This document shows positions 35,822-50,348 of a DNA stretch of 64,000 bases, one piece after another. Origin of the DNA: Escallonia rubra. Taxonomy: Eukaryota; Streptophyta; Magnoliopsida; Escalloniales; Escalloniaceae. How positions within the stretch are numbered: the stretch's first letter is position 1; every line of letters begins with the position of its first letter. The stretch is from contig JAVXUO010000473.1 of the NCBI GenBank assembly GCA_033065855.1, positions 248,001-312,000 on the forward strand. The letters run 5' to 3'. The notes under the pieces are model-generated. The model was not told the DNA's origin. It did not search any database and worked only from the letters and a program-made list of their open reading frames with translations. Made by a program: the position numbers and the translations under genes.

Positions 35822-38800
35822 TCACGATACCGAGTGACGCCTCCTCTTCTGAAACAAAAACCGGCTCTCCGAACTAGCCCTGCCACCCATGGGCTTCATG
35901 TCTTTGATACGGAACAAGGCGTTGAGCTTGTTTAATTTCTTGGTGAATGACTTGAATAACTTGTTGGCAGGGTGTGTCTTTACAAGCTCCTGTTTCATCG
36001 AAACATGGTCTTTTTCCAAGTCAGTCAGCCTCATTCTCATCCTTGCGACTTCGAGCTTCAGTTCTCGGTTTTCCCTTCTCACCGATGCATAGTTATCTCT
36101 TGGTGAGATGCATCCACTTCCTGCGCCGCTGCTTGACCGTTGCGGGAACTGGCCATTCATTGAGCCAAAGAATAGCTGATTGTTCCCCCCATTCATTGCA
36201 TTCCGAAGTCTGATTTGTTCAAAGTATAGAACCTGGACTGCCATTTGCACAGGTAAGCGTTCATTCTGGGCCGCGTGGCTGCAGGCTTCTTGAGACAGTT
36301 TCTGGCAATCAATGGTTTTGCAGAGTCGGTAGCGTTCAGAGTCCTTGATGTTTGGATGAACCTTCAGGATAACCACAAAATGTAGTTCAAAACAGCTGAC
36401 AATCTAGAGAGATCATACTCCCTTCGTCCCTGGAAAAGAGTTTCTTTGGCTTTTCTGACAAATCCTAGACTAGCTATTTGAACACATAAATATTAGTTTT
36501 GTTGCCCTTATCAACCCGCCAAGTAATTTTTATTCAAATTGCACTTACGAAATGGAGGAAAATGCATCTCAAACACTCCAAGAATCTATCCAACGTTTTG
36601 TCAAACAAAGGATTCTTTTTGGCGAGACAAATAGTATCAAGAATATCATAGCTTGCATTATACTGCTTGTAAGTTTCTCTTTGTGATATTGAGAGAGTAG
36701 ATTACCTTGAGAAAGATATCAACAGCTCTGTACAATCCATCGTTCACTAGTCGAGCATGATCAGGCAGTAACTCTGCAAGTGCTATGAACTTTGATGGAG
36801 TCAAGTTTGAATCCAGTGCAACTTCTGCAAGATAATTGTCCAAGAGCTTTGACACCTTCAGAATTGCGCTTTGTTTTGGTGATCCAGGGCTGTCAAAGTC
36901 ATAAACCATTTCATTCTCAGCCCTCATTTGATTATCCTCATCGTCATCCTCATCCAAATTCAAGAAGATAGAGAAGATCCTCATGATGGAATCCGTGTCA
37001 TACATTGGGCTGTGGTTGTTTCCATGTGGATTAGCAGGAACAAGTATATCTTCAAGAATTGCCTGATCTAGTTGCAAACCGATTCGCCTCTCCAGATCAG
37101 ATCTGCAAGAAGTGGATGCCGATGCTGCTATTGCAGATTTCAGCAAACTTGAAAGAAATGCCATTGGAACCGTGCTCTTCCTCGACTGACTTGGTAGTAA
37201 ACTAATTATAGCTTCAACGATGACCCTTTGTTTCTTCTGCAGTTCCAAGTCTAATAAACTTCCTTTGCCCAATTGAGAATCCCTCACTACAAGTCCTTGA
37301 AGAGAATTATGGGCATAGTTTATCAAAATTCTACTGATCATATCCTGTTTCAGCCCCTTCGTTTTCACTGCAGATAGAACTCTTTGGAAGAAATCGAGAT
37401 TAAGCACTGTCAGCGATTTCCCCCACCAGTCCGTGGGTGTTACTGTTTCCGCACTTGGGACAGGTTTGGAAGAAAATGTATACTCTAGTTTGGACAAGCC
37501 AGATGTGAGCTGCTCTTTACATGCATTATTTGCAATTGCAGTGATGATCCTAGTGACCAGGTTGATATCTTCTGATATGGGCAGTAGGCTTTCACAATGT
37601 TGTAAAACTGCTATTGAATTTGATATGTTTGAAAGTACCGTCTCCTTTATATAAGCCTCAGTTCTTGTTTCCAGGTTCTTATCGGCAAATTCATCTGTCA
37701 TTTCCAGGAAGTGAGCTGCACAGCGTAGCTTAGCGACATTTGATAGTGTAATCTCAACGTTCACTCCATAACAGAACTTGGCAGCGAGCTCAAACGCCTC
37801 TGGTCCACCAGGCACACCCGAGAGATTCAGTCTTGAAACTTTTGAATCTTTGGCTTCAAGCAACGCCTTTCGTATTCTTCCACTCCGAGAAACTAGAGGG
37901 AACTGCAAACAGAACTGATGGTGTTATAAACGTTCTCAGTGAAGTTCTTTTACTTCCTTCTGCATTTACTTCTTGTTGCGGCAATTACATGTTAACCTTC
38001 ATGTCATAGAACCAAATTGCCAGATGATTTTTCCCTACGCAGTTTTTGTACTTCATGTTGAAGATTAATTTGCAATACCAATGAGACAACTGAATTCCCT
38101 TCAAAAGATTTTAGCATCTTGAAGGAAATAATGCACTTACTGGCAATGTCAAACCAGAAGAATTTTTCAAAAAAGGCAAGACACTGCAAAGATAGATATC
38201 AGCCTGGCAGCTATTTAGAATGATGACAACAGTTTCTGAACTTAAGGAAACAGTTTAATTACCAAACAGATTTTCCTTACTTTATGAAGTGCGAAACTAG
38301 CAGCTCCTACTTCAATGGTAAGATCACTGGAGACATCAGATATCGGCCTGTAAGATGAAGGAATTGTCATATTAGAATAGCTGTGATCCCAGAGAAGTTA
38401 TCAAAAACCACTACAATAAGATAAGTTGAAGGTGCCACTTCTTTGTCACATCTCCATCACAAATGACTGAAACTCGGAAGGCATGCTCCGGGTATGGTTC
38501 AATTTGTCAATTTTCTTATCTGGATGGACATGTTGGGACAACATGCGACTATTTGGCTTTTGGTTTTTGTGAAGAATTCTGTTTTTTTTTTCATGTGGTA
38601 CTCTATCAATGCAAAGCTGTGGAAGGTGATCACATTCAACCAGCTACTATCTTCTACTGTCCGTACTTCTTTGAGGGCCACTAGATAGGAGAATTACGCG
38701 CATTATTGCAGGCAAAACATGGATGACAGTTCACAAAATTTATGGCAGTGGTTGAAATAAGAATGAGCAGCAGTCATGCCTCGTGCCTCTGTCGATTGAG

Positions 38801-39338
38801 CACAAGTTTTAAGGTTTGATATGTCATATTCAGTTTTTGCTGCCTTAATGAGTGTCATTCCCTTTTATTAAAAATGGCAAAAACCATTTTGGTAAAAGGC
38901 TTGATCATGTAATTTTTAGGAAAATCATACTTTTCTTTCTTTGGGCGGTCAGGCAAAATCCTACCAAATTATAGGAATTGGGATCTCTCTCTTAGTCAGA
39001 AATGTCATAAGCTACCGTAGTTGCATTGCATGATTCTTTTCCCAGAAGGGGAAACTTACCTTCAATTTGGTTAGTAATGCCATCTTAATTAGTTTACTTC
39101 TGACCCAAATTGCAGAACTTAACAATCCCTCAGATTGAAGTTCAAAACAACCTCCCAAGTGTCAAATATAAGCTTTCCAAAATTATGTTTAATGTAGAAT
39201 AATGGAGGTAACAAAGAAATTTTAAGAGGAAGAAGAAGAACATTACCATTCAGTGACATGTCTTGTACTTGAACTTGGACGAAAAGCCCTCTTTCCTGAT
39301 ATGCTTGGCTTCAGTTCACCAACAGTAACAACACCCAT
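35822..39338 (-). CDS. NPH3/RPT2-like (NRL) BTB/POZ protein
   Basis: Four coding exons on the minus strand: 39338-39247, 38347-38281, 37902-36706 and 36361-35822. GT-AG borders and phases agree, giving 631 residues. The protein starts MGVVTVGELKPSISGKR. A BTB domain begins at about 35-60 (EWPISDVSSDLTIEVG, then LHKFPLVSRSGRIRK) and runs to about 135. The NPH3 domain starts at DWWGKSL (about 211) and continues into the last exon (DCQKLSQEACSHAAQNERLP). A coiled coil follows at about 546-570 (RRENRELKLEVARMRMRLTDLEK). The C-terminus RRRHSVS carries the antepenultimate serine that binds 14-3-3 in NPH3. Family members are plant adaptors at the plasma membrane, often CUL3-linked, in phototropin or auxin-transport signalling. 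I infer the same broad role and do not assign a specific ortholog. Confidence 0.93.
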
Positions 39339-39402
39339 CTCCTCTATAAACCTCAAAACTGAAATATGGGAACTGAAAACCTCTCTTCACTCCCAACTGC
39401 TC

Positions 39403-39424
39403 TGTGTGTGTGTGTGTGTGTGTG
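39403..39424. repeat. (TG)n microsatellite in the NPH3-like 5' region
   Basis: Eleven TG units lie about 65 bases upstream of the start codon, probably in the transcript leader. Confidence 0.8.
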
Positions 39425-42400
39425 CAGGAGGGAAAGAGAAGGATGGAGTGGAGTAAGGAGAAAGTCACATGAACCCATATGCAAGATTAAAGGGTGGAAT
39501 TATACTTTCTATGAGTGTTTCCGATTTGCTTAATCTAAAGTCAAGAACATGTTAGTCCTTTTGTGTTACTTTTCGGTGAAAGTTGGGGGGTAGTGGCTTT
39601 TTCACTATGTTTTGTTTTATAGAGATGGCATGATTCCTGAAGGTTTGCAGTGCTTTTGGGGGGTGGTAATCATAGCTACTGAAAGCTACCCACAAACAAG
39701 AGATTAGTCTAAAAAAGCTCCACATTAATTATGTGTAAAGCTTCATTTAAAATGGAAATTTTAAGAAGATGGGTGGTTGCATTACCTGTTATAATGAGAA
39801 CCACCATTAGCTACTCTCCAGTTGGGGGGCAGTGGGGGCGAGATACAGGGTTGGCACTCATTGAAAAATAAACTTTTCAATTTAAAGTGGGCAAATCTTC
39901 ATTGCAGCATGCATTCATCCCATATTTTTAAGAAAAAAAATTTCTTTTTATTATACATGTAAAAACTGAATTGTCCAAATATCAAGGTGGGTAATTGCCC
40001 ACTTTGCCAATCATGAGGACAGATAGATACATCTGCATGTGACCACGCGCATCCAGAAAATCTTGTTTTTGAGTTGATAAGTTAATTTTTTATGGTTAAT
40101 TAAGACTAATTAGTATATATATAAAAAAATAAAAAAAAACCTAATTCGATTCTGATTATCCAATTGGGCTATCCAATCTACAAAATCCCGAAGACTAATT
40201 TATATGGTGAAAAGATTTACGTTAGACACCTCATCGTACCCTAAAATGATTTTTACTCGTTTTTAGTGACTTTATTGATTTATTCAAACACAAATAAAAT
40301 AAGAACAAACCCCAAGTTACACCTGATTTTTTTGTTTGAACTCAACAACGGATATGAAGTGGTCTACATTCCAATTAGACAAATCATGATCAAAACCATG
40401 TTGTTCGGATCTTAGGAAAGACAGCCTAAATCTTACTCCGTGATTTTGAAATGCGAATTCTAGCAACTATTCTCATTGAATGCTAGAAAACTTTTATTTA
40501 TTTTTTCACCGACAAAATTTGATCGCGGAGAGGGGATCTAATCTAAAGAAAGAAAAGACAAAGGTAGAAAGATACACCTTTCGGTTCTGTTTCGGATTCA
40601 CGAACAGAAGTGAATGGACATTTAAGTGTATGGGAGAAAGGAATTTCAAGGCTATTTACTCTCTCTTGCTAAACTATTCTCACAAAAAAATATCAGCCAG
40701 GGGACTTTATATAGAGCTCTGGGGTCTAAGGTTTCCAAAAAGATGCACAAAGAGAATAAACCGCAACTCTAGTAGCCACAGAGAAAGTGTAAATGTACCA
40801 AAATACTGTAATCGGCTGGTACACTTTGGGCGTAACCGTCTGGTTCACATGTGTACTGGCCTCTACTTTTTTCCTTACAAAATTTACAATTTAATCATTT
40901 TCTAGAAGGAAAAGTTCACCTACAAAAAAAAGAAAAAAAATACAAGTAACATAAAAATGGGTCAGATACCGAATTAAAGTAAATTTATTAATTTAACTAT
41001 CAGTTCCTGACTTGGCTTAAGCCCAACATAGACACACTGACTGGACTAGACTGATATATAAGATAAAGCCTACAAAAATGGATCAGTTTCAATATAGATG
41101 GTAGATTTAAAACGATATCTTTGCTTCCATCCGTTGAACATAGGAAACTCGAGTCGATATGAATGATAATGTGCAAACGTTCTTATGAAATGGCGTAGCC
41201 ACATGCTCTGACCATGCAGATAGCAACTGACGCTTTTCATTTCTGGCCACTATTATTAACAAATCGTACTTCTCGATTTATCAAAAGTTTGTAGAAAGCA
41301 GTTCAGATGCAGTGAATTTAAAGAATTTCAGTCAGATTCTAAATTTTGGGTCTAGGCTTCAACCTCTATCGAAGTACAAAAATGTCATTCAGATGCAGTC
41401 TTAGCTACGATAAGCAAAATCCTCCTTGTATCAGGCGATAACACCAACAGCTGCACCATTTACCAATGCTACGATAGGTCAAAGCAAAGGGTCAAAACCC
41501 TCTAAAGGGGTGCAAAGTCCTTCCCGTTGGTAATGCAGACATGCACAAGCTGCTCAATTTCGTTTAGGAGAGAAAATTTACATCTTCTTCATTTTAGACT
41601 CCATATGCATCTCAGAGCTAGTTTCAATTACAAGAGCTGTCTCAATACCAAAGCAATAAGATTACTTCAGACTATTTACAACTTAGCAAAAATATTGATG
41701 TTGGACTTGAATGGGCTGCGCCAAGACAAAGCTACAGTGCATTAAGGCCAGAGTCCAGTAACAAGGGCTCGGAGATGTCTACCATGATCGTTTTCTGTTT
41801 TCATTTTATGTTTTTATTTTCATAATTTTCATATTCAGTTGAAAAATACGTTCATGTAGTTTTATTATTTTTACAAAAAAAATTCAATTACTTTTCTTAT
41901 GTTGGGTTAAGTTTGGGTCAAAAAAGCTAAAAACATCTCGGAGGTATTTTCAGTTTTTGTCACTGTTTGAATAATTTTACCTAAAACGAAAAAAGAAAAT
42001 GGCAGAAGTACACAAAAAAAGAATTTTTTTATCATCATTGCAAAAAACAGAAAACGAATATGGTAAACGTACGAACCCACTCAAAAAAACTTAAATACTC
42101 CGTATAATATATCATGTGAGCCTTTGGTCCATATATTACACTTGATTTTAGCCAAAAGGCTGAGAAATGAACGCTTTTTAACAGCTTGGTCCGTCCTTTT
42201 AATGTTGAATTTTTTTTTGTATACTTGTACAGAATTCTAATTTCGAAAAGTACTAAACATACATAATATATAAACTTTCTAAGCGCATTTGTTGGCATGA
42301 AAGGTTGTAACTTTTCGGAAAAAAATTACTTAAATATATATAACTTATTTATTTAAAATATTTTAGTCCCAAAGAAATAAAACACGTTGGGCCCAATCAC

Positions 42401-43189
42401 TTGACACCAATCGGACTTGGACGGGCCGGGCCACGAGAGCGGGATTTAGGTCAAATCAGGTCCTCCCTTCTTACAAAACTTACAACTGGATTTGGACCAT
42501 GATAATGAATGGTTACACTGTGACATATCAAAAGCGAAGTGTCAAAAATCCTGTAAAAGGGGTCTAAAATGTTTCAAATCAACAATTTTTGCCTTGTTGT
42601 GGTTGTATAGATCGGTTTAAACCATGCATGAAAGATCTAGTGTAATCCTGGTGCAAGTGTTGTGTGCTTTGCTTCTGTGTCACTGTTGACACAAAGCGCT
42701 TTAGTTTTCGCAGTAGAACGCCTACTTTTCCATCTTAATTAGGCACAAATTATGCACTGCCAACTTCTATCTTACAGCAAGAAAGGAAAACTTCATTGGC
42801 TTTAGTTTCCGGGAGAACCCAAACGAGTATTTTTGGAGATTGCATGAGGAATTACGAATTTCAAAAGTAAGGAACTAAGATGGATGGAACCTCTGGACAT
42901 GGGAAGCAGTTGCTCTTTCTGTTGTTTCTTTGTGTTCTTGTGGTGAAAATCTTACTACAATGCTTCATTCTTATGTTTGCAACAAAGACTTTGTTGAGTT
43001 GGGTCTTTGTTTTCACGTCAATTATCAAAGTAGATGACCGAATTGGATCGCAAGTGAAACTACAGAATGGTATAATTATAGAGACTAAAGTGGCGGGAAG
43101 CCGCTGCATAGGAGCCAGTAACCGCCATGTGCCCCATCCATTTTGGGGTAAAAACACAAACGGTGGGGAACTAACAGCCAATCAAGCAA
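39425..43189. other. Shared intergenic region between divergent NPH3-like and fibrillin genes
   Basis: The flanking genes point away from each other, so both promoters lie here. A MITE-like element sits at 41787-42084. The 141-codon ORF at 40480-40905 has no domain I recognise. The region at 42700-43189 next to the fibrillin gene lacks a convincing TATA. Confidence 0.45.
41787..42084. mobile_element. MITE-like element, copy 2
   Basis: TCTACCATGATCGTTTTCTGTTTTCAT at the left faces the inverse GTTTACCATATTCGTTTTCTGTTTTT at the right, inverted repeats of about 25 bases around an AT-rich non-coding core of about 300 bases. It shares layout with 31856-32163. Confidence 0.6.
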
Positions 43190-46100
43190 ATGGCCGTCTG
43201 TTTTTCACACTCTCTACCCACTACCATCACTCCAAAATCACTTCCCTTGGTACCCAGAAAGCAATGCAAAAGTTTCCCGCTAATCGATTGTTTACTCGCT
43301 ACCAGACCCTTGAAAATAGGCGGGTCTTGGAAATGGAGAACCCGGATTTCTTTCTTCTCATCCGTATTCGCAAGAACTCAAGACAGCGAGAGCCTCAAGG
43401 AGGAGCTTCTTGAGGCCATAGCTCCCCTTGATAGAGGCGCTGACGCCACGCTTCAGGACCAAGAGCGCGTCGAGGAGGTACATGAGCTTATTTTAGGTCC
43501 GATTTTCCTTTCTGGGCAAATTAAATTGATGCTTTACTTTAGTTACCAAAGTTACCAAGTTGATTGAATAATTTGGGTTCAGTAACTGTATGTGAGCTAT
43601 TAGATACGAAGTACTTCGTTTTGTCAAATTTGGGCAGCTTTAGAGCACAATTATTATCCTGAATCTGCAAAGGAAAGGGAAATAGCTAGTAATTGGGGAG
43701 TCTAGGGAAATAGCCTATTTAGGGCTTTTTTTCCCATATAGGAGGAGGGTTGTGACAGGTTGATGGCCCACATATGACATAATCATTTACTGTTACCATG
43801 AAGCCTTAGAAATTGAAGAAAAAGATTCATTTAGCCGACCCCAAGTAGTTTAGAGTTTAGACAAAGGCGTAGATGATGAAAATATCGTTGTTACGATACG
43901 CCAATAAACCATCTCTTTGATTAACAGCAAATCACGGCCGGTTTCGTAGCAAACCATGGTTAAAGATGTTAATTTATCTGGTCCCTGGGAATTTAGCGTT
44001 TTAAAGTGGCAGCTATCTACCAACTTAATGTGGAAAAATGTCGGAAATGGGTGATGGAGAGGAGCGGAATCTAATTTTTCAGGTTTATGTGCTGACTTGC
44101 TAGTGTTTGTGAATTGTCGTAGATATTTCGAGAATCATCAAATCAAATGGTAGTAAATGAGAAGATAATGAATTAATTAGGATGATTGCTTTGGGTGTTT
44201 TGAGAATTTGGAAATGTTTGTGCATATATGAACTTTTCCCATAGGGAGTATGGTTAAGGAGCATGCTTATGCAGAAAATGAACTTTATTTGTATGTTTAT
44301 AAAGTTGGAAGTAAGTTTTTCTACTCCCTTCTACTTTTTTCATTGTGCATCTTTACTAAGGCTAAAGGCTCGATTTGTTAATAGACTCATAACCACAACA
44401 TACCAATGACATCATGTGCATCTTTGCTTATAAGGCTCATATTGTTCCTTATGGTCAGTAGATGTTCGACTCTATTTCAAAAACGTGCAATGTCATACCA
44501 ACTGCCATTGTTTCCTTTACTGGAACAATTTTTCAACAAATCCAGAATTTGTTCCTTACATGTGCGCATTATCTGTGTTTGAAACGCATCTTATTGATTT
44601 AGGTCCATTCTGGTTAATTGAAGTTGATATTGAAATATGTGTTTCTCATTGGGTTATATTCGTTTCCTGCTATCTCCTTCTGGTTAAACTTAAAGTTGAT
44701 ATTGAAATATGTGTTTCTCATTGGTGATTTTCCAACCATGTTCTTAAAGTATGGCTCCCGTAGTAACCAACCATGTTCTTACTATATGCCCCCTGGTTAG
44801 TACTGTCTATATGTTTTTCTCGTTGGTGATTTCCCAACCATGTTCGTACTGCATTGCTCCCCCGGTAACCACAAAAGCGGGAAACTTTACACAGTAAAAG
44901 TGGACAGAAGGCAGTTATTTCCTCAAGCTGAATTTTTTATTATTGTTCAGATTGCTCGTAATCTTGAAGCAACAAATAAGTTGAAGGAGCCACTCAAGTC
45001 TGATTTGCTGAATGGAAAATGGGAGCTTCTATATACAACATCCCAATCAATTCTCAAAACACAGGTCTGTTCATATCCCAATTTTCTTTTCTGGGATCCA
45101 AATTTTAAATCGCACGGCAGTATCAATGATGCTCTTTTTTTCATACTAATAGAGATTATCTTCTGCTACTCACACTTAGTTTTACAAACGATGGATTGAG
45201 GATAAAATCTCCGGCTAGAGGGCAAACAGGCATTTCTATAACATGATGACTTTTGCAGGTTAACCATTTCTACGAGGAGTTCTAGAGCAGCTCAGGGAAG
45301 CAGTACCAAAGCACCCACCCCCCCACCCCAGCCGTCCCCCTCTTTTCCAAAAAATAAAATAAGATAAATAAATGCAGAAAAGGAAGTTATGGTAAGGGTA
45401 GACTGCAAAAATCCCATAAATATCTGGTCAAAACTTATATGTAGTGGAAGTCCTTTCTCTTGCCTAAAGACATTTGTCCAACTACGTAGGCCATGTCACA
45501 AACTGAATCGATCCCCCTCCCAAACACACACATTATTGTCAAAAGTTTCGCAATTATGTGCCTTCTGAGTTCTCTGAACTATGCAAGCTAGAAACTGGCA
45601 AAGGAGTATGTTCTACCCTAAGCCAATGATTGGCCTCACCAGTTCCCTCAGCCTAAATAGCTGGACCAATATATCAACTGGCTTTTCTCTCTTTAGCTAT
45701 TTTACCAAGGCATGTCCCTGATTTTTTTAAACCCCATGCCGAGCTCATAACTTGGCCATCATGCTGTTGTCATTTCTCATCTCCATCTTCCCTTCATAAG
45801 ACCAGGAAAACATGTATTAGAGATGCTGTCAGTGGGCTGCCTCTTGATACTCTGGACTTGCCCCCATTTATGTGGATTCCCAAACCTCCACATCTCAATT
45901 ACCTAGTTAAATTTTATTAGTAGGTGCTTCACACTCTTGGAGTATCTTCATACTTCCTTCTCTTCACTTAATGCAATCAGGTAGTCGTCCTTCAAGATAG
46001 CTAGTAGCATGTAAATACCACAATTCTCTTTTTCTGACAATGCCAAAAAACATCAGGTGTGTGATCGAAGATGATATCTTGAATCAGTCATCCCTTTGTC

Positions 46101-48646
46101 GATCGTTTTCACGACTATAGCAACCATTGATTTTGTTCTTCTCTATCTTTTGCTTCTAATCAATTTAAGAATGCGCTATAAAATGTTGCAGAGGCCCAAA
46201 CTATTAAGACCCAATGGAAAGATCTACCAGGCAATTAATGTGGATACTTTGAGGGCTCAAAATATTGAAACTTGGCCGTTCTTCAACCAGGTGCTCTTCT
46301 GATTTAGAAAAAAACAAAAGTGACTTTGTCATTTACTAGTATATTTGAGTTTTTTGTTTTCTTATAGTCGATGCATTTTGAGAAGAAAAAATAGGCTTAT
46401 ATCTGATTTGAGCATTCTTTCTCTCTAATCTTGTGAGGATATTACGAGTCATTGGAGTTGTGGCATCTTAGTAACTACATTACTTTTGTACTCCAGTTCT
46501 TCCATGTAGTTGAAATGTAAGACAAATAACTAAAGCTTAAGACGAAGGCAGCCTCTGCACACTATCCTTCTTATGTGATTAAGAGTATTAAGTTTGGAGT
46601 AGTGGAATTAGAATCGGCAGTGCATTACTACCTTTAAGTGATGGAATTCACATAGTTTAGGTCCTGATTAACTTAGCCACCCTCGGAAAATGACCAATAT
46701 AGCCAGAGGTAGTGATATATGATTGTCTTTACTAGATGGTTCGTGATTTTTTGATGCAACCAATAGTTATATGTAACACTTAGGCATTCTAAGCACATCT
46801 ATCATTAAAGAAACATCTCCTTGTTGGCAATTAGAACCCAGATTTTGCTAATGGAGGTTATTGTCTTTGTTATTTTCCTTTTTTTTGGTCACGACGACAT
46901 AAATCAAATACCAAATCGTCCCACCTCCCATGAAACTTGGTCTCTTTGTTAAAAGAGGTTATATGCTCCAAAGATCATCGTAAGTTGAGTACTTCCCTGA
47001 TTGAGTACAGTACACCAATGTGACTTTAAGGGGTATGCTTTGACTTGTTGTCTTCTGGAAAAAAAATTTACTTCAATTCTCCTTTAGAGAAAATTCAAAA
47101 AAGTAGGTAATGCAGACCTTTTTCTTTTATCCTATTAAATTGTGTGATGGCTGTTTTTTAATCTGGACATTCAATGCAATTTCTTTACTATCTGGTCTTT
47201 GTGACTGAATCAACGAAAAAAAAAGGAGAGCACCAACACAAGAAATTGACTATTGATCCATCTTTGTTGTATGTAGCTTCATGCTGAATTGAGATTCTGA
47301 TCCAGAGTAGTTAGGCCAGTGTGCAACTGTTCCATCACGAGTCTAATCTTAAACATGAATTTCATGGAATGAAAACTTCCACCCGCCTCTTGTTTTGGTG
47401 CCAATTATTCTTTCTTGTTTATTGTAAACCCTAATGTTATTAAGCATTCCAACGAGGTCAAGATTTATAGTCAATATCTCTGCAGGCAACGGCTAATCTG
47501 GTGCCTCTAAATTCAAGGAGGGTGGCTGTCAAATTTGATGCTTTCAAAATTGCTGGTCTGGTAGGTGAAATTCTGTACCTGGGGTGTGGGTGGGTGGAGA
47601 AGAGCTTATGGACTATGAAGTTTTTTTCCATGCACTCTTCTGATGCATGACAGTTTTTTCTGTAAATAAGCAGACAAAATAAAAATAATTCTCTTTCACC
47701 TTGTTGCTGCTTTTGCTCTCACTTCAGTTTTTTGTAAGTAGGTATTCGACGTGAAGTAACGGCTAGGAGCATCCTAAGACCCTTTTATCATTTTGTTTAT
47801 GATTCCAAAATGACTTGAAGCTCCTCAATGGCACAGATACCTATAAAATCGCGTGGGACTGGTCGTGGTCAACTGGAAGTCACGTACTTAGATGAGGAGC
47901 TGCGGTAAGAAACATAAAGCCTTTTAATTTAACTGGTTGTTGTCCAACTGGTAGTAGCCTTAAATTATAAGAAAACTGTTTGCTGGAAATTTTTGCTGCA
48001 TAGAAGCTTATATGCTGAAGAAAATTCATTCTTATGAAGCCAAGAATTTAACCAATGACAGTGTCAATGATAAAACTCAGTAACGCATGTTGAGCTTTCT
48101 TGTTTAGCAGCCTTAGCTAGAGAATTGTTATTTGATACCATTCGTTGATCGACACATTCATTTTCTGTTTCTGTTTTCTTTTGCCTTTTCTTTCTATTCC
48201 ATTTTTCTTTTTCATATCTGATACCTAGCAAATTTGGCATTTGCATTATTGCCTCTTCATATAATGTATTGGACTGCTGATACTCATTCGTAAGTACAGA
48301 TGCGAAATCGTCAAAAGACAATCTCAGAAGACAATTTGAAGCAATTACACATTGCACTTGTCATTCATACTTTTAGCCTTTTTTAGCTTGAAAATTCATC
48401 ATTTTCATTTTTTGGTTTACAGACAGTATGATATTGCCCTTTCTTTCACTTCAAGGAACAGAGGATAGATATTGCATATATTCTCTCTCTCTTTGTTTAG
48501 AATAAGCGTTAATTGGTAAACTATATCCATTGTTAGCATGCTTTTACTGCGTTGAACTTACATCTGTTTGCAGGCTATCTAGGGGTAATCAAGGAAATTT
48601 CTTCATTTTGCGGATGGTGGATCCCTCCTACAAAGTCCCTCTTTGA
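43190..48646 (+). CDS. FBN6: Plastid-lipid-associated protein / fibrillin 6, chloroplast
   Basis: Six coding exons: 43190-43477, 44951-45064, 46192-46290, 47486-47560, 47837-47904 and 48574-48646. All have GT-AG borders and consistent phases, giving 238 residues. The first 60 or so residues are Ser/Lys/Arg-rich with few acids ([17 protein letters not shown]...), fitting a chloroplast transit peptide. The PAP/fibrillin domain follows: [15 protein letters not shown] (about 74-88), [56 protein letters not shown], then the lipocalin-like closing strand [18 protein letters not shown]. It ends DPSYKVPL, the normal end for this clade. Fibrillins bind lipids in plastoglobules and thylakoids. The FBN6 clade (Arabidopsis At5g19940) is assigned from remembered similarity. 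The exact ligand is unknown. Confidence 0.93.
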
Positions 48647-49744
48647 GGTAGCTTGGACAATAAAATAATTCTCGAGGCCCCCGAACTGGGAATGAAGCAA
48701 GCAAAGGGTGGTGTATAATGCATTGTGAAAGGAAAAATAGCTTACTGTTGGACCTTTTTTGTCAATTGCTGTAAATAGGTGTGTATATATATAGTCATGC
48801 ATTTTGGAAGAGCTAGACCAGTGAACTATTACGGTCTCTTCAAAGGATCTTCTTTGGTACGCTCCCGAAAAACATACTACCTTCTATAAATTGATAAGAA
48901 TCCCTCTAGTGTTCACTTTTTTTACCCTAACATTGAGGTGGGGAATAAATCGTAGTAAGCAAAAGCTCGTCAACAAAAGAATGCCACAAGGAGCGAGACC
49001 TGTGACAAAAATAAAATATAAGAATATTTTCTCTTTTTTTTTTTAGATAACGAAACGATTTTTCTTCGTACATCTATGCGTACATCATTAGGAGGATGGA
49101 ACGGGTACTAAACTTACGAGCTTCCTCCACCCGAAAGTTACAATTGTCTTAACACTAATAAATCTAATCATGTAACATATTCAATCATAAGGAGTGTTTT
49201 ATAAGTTGAAGTACATAAAACACCACCATATTCATCACGGGGAGGGAAATGCCTTAACTGCCGACCAATAAGCTTTTAGAGGGGATCTAATGGCCTACTT
49301 TACAGTTCCTACTCCTTAATCGGACAACAAGGGTAAGGAACCGCACGACAAGCACACCAAACAAAGCTCACATCAATACACTAAGAACGATTCAACTGTT
49401 GAAAGTGATCGAGTACAAAAGTTTGAAAAGAAACATGCGCGTGACTCTAGTGGTTAAATCAGTTAGTGAGATGCTTTATTGAGCGAGTCTGATTTACTAA
49501 ACCACCATATCTAATACCTAACGATGGAAGCCAGCCAACACAAGCAACACGATCTACCACACACGTATACGACCACTAATATACCATCTATGGAGGAACA
49601 TATATCAGTCAATTTTCAAATGCGGATGGCAGTACACAAGATCTAATTTGTCGATTGCGAAGAACAAATGAAAAATTGTAAGGAAACATGGGGGACAAAA
49701 GCGATTAAAATGGGGGCGAGAAGGTCTCTCACCGGTAAAGGAGA

Positions 49745-49763
49745 CCCCCCCCCCCCCCCCCCC
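49745..49763. repeat. Poly-C tract
   Basis: An uninterrupted run of about 19 C. Its length may be an assembly artefact. Confidence 0.8.
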
Positions 49764-50348
49764 AATATCATATGTGGCAGCTAGGTTTTAAAAGCTGATT
49801 AATTTATGGAAATTCCTAAAGTTACTTGTGATTTATCAAGTAGTATAAAGCACTGTTAAGTTGCCTGAGATCATCAGAAGATAATAATTTAACCAAATAA
49901 AGCAAAATTTCAATTACGATAAATGTTAGTTAAATCTATGTTTTCATGTTCTTTTTCAAATGCATAGAATTCTTAAAATGAATGTTTTTCATAAGAGTTA
50001 GCTAACTTTTTTTTTGGTGCAAGCAAGAGTTAGCTAACTACTCGTATAAAAGAGTAATCATGTGGGGAATTCATTAGCCAGCGTGATATTGACAAGTTGT
50101 TCTGCTCATTAGTAACACCAAGGGGTGTTTCCTTGGGATATATTTGCGCACGAGTATGGTGTATTCTTGAAACAACTGGGCATGTCAGCTTCTTTTTCTG
50201 ACTCAATGGATATAGTTTTTGATGTCTTGAATAACATCCAAAAAGGGAAACCATAATTATCCATGTTACATAAATTCCTTATTAAAATTCCTGAAAATCT
50301 TTATATCAGATACTGCTCCATAGCTAAATTCTTCGTTATGGAATGCAT

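Noticed and set aside
40480-40905. 141-codon ORF between the NPH3-like and fibrillin genes
   Set aside because: No domain, basic low-complexity composition, and no promoter or homology that I can recognise.
42880-43413. 177-codon ORF with hydrophobic N-terminus overlapping FBN6 exon 1
   Set aside because: It lies in another frame over a well-supported transit peptide exon, lacks recognisable domains, and its coding half mirrors FBN6 bases. Treated as chance.
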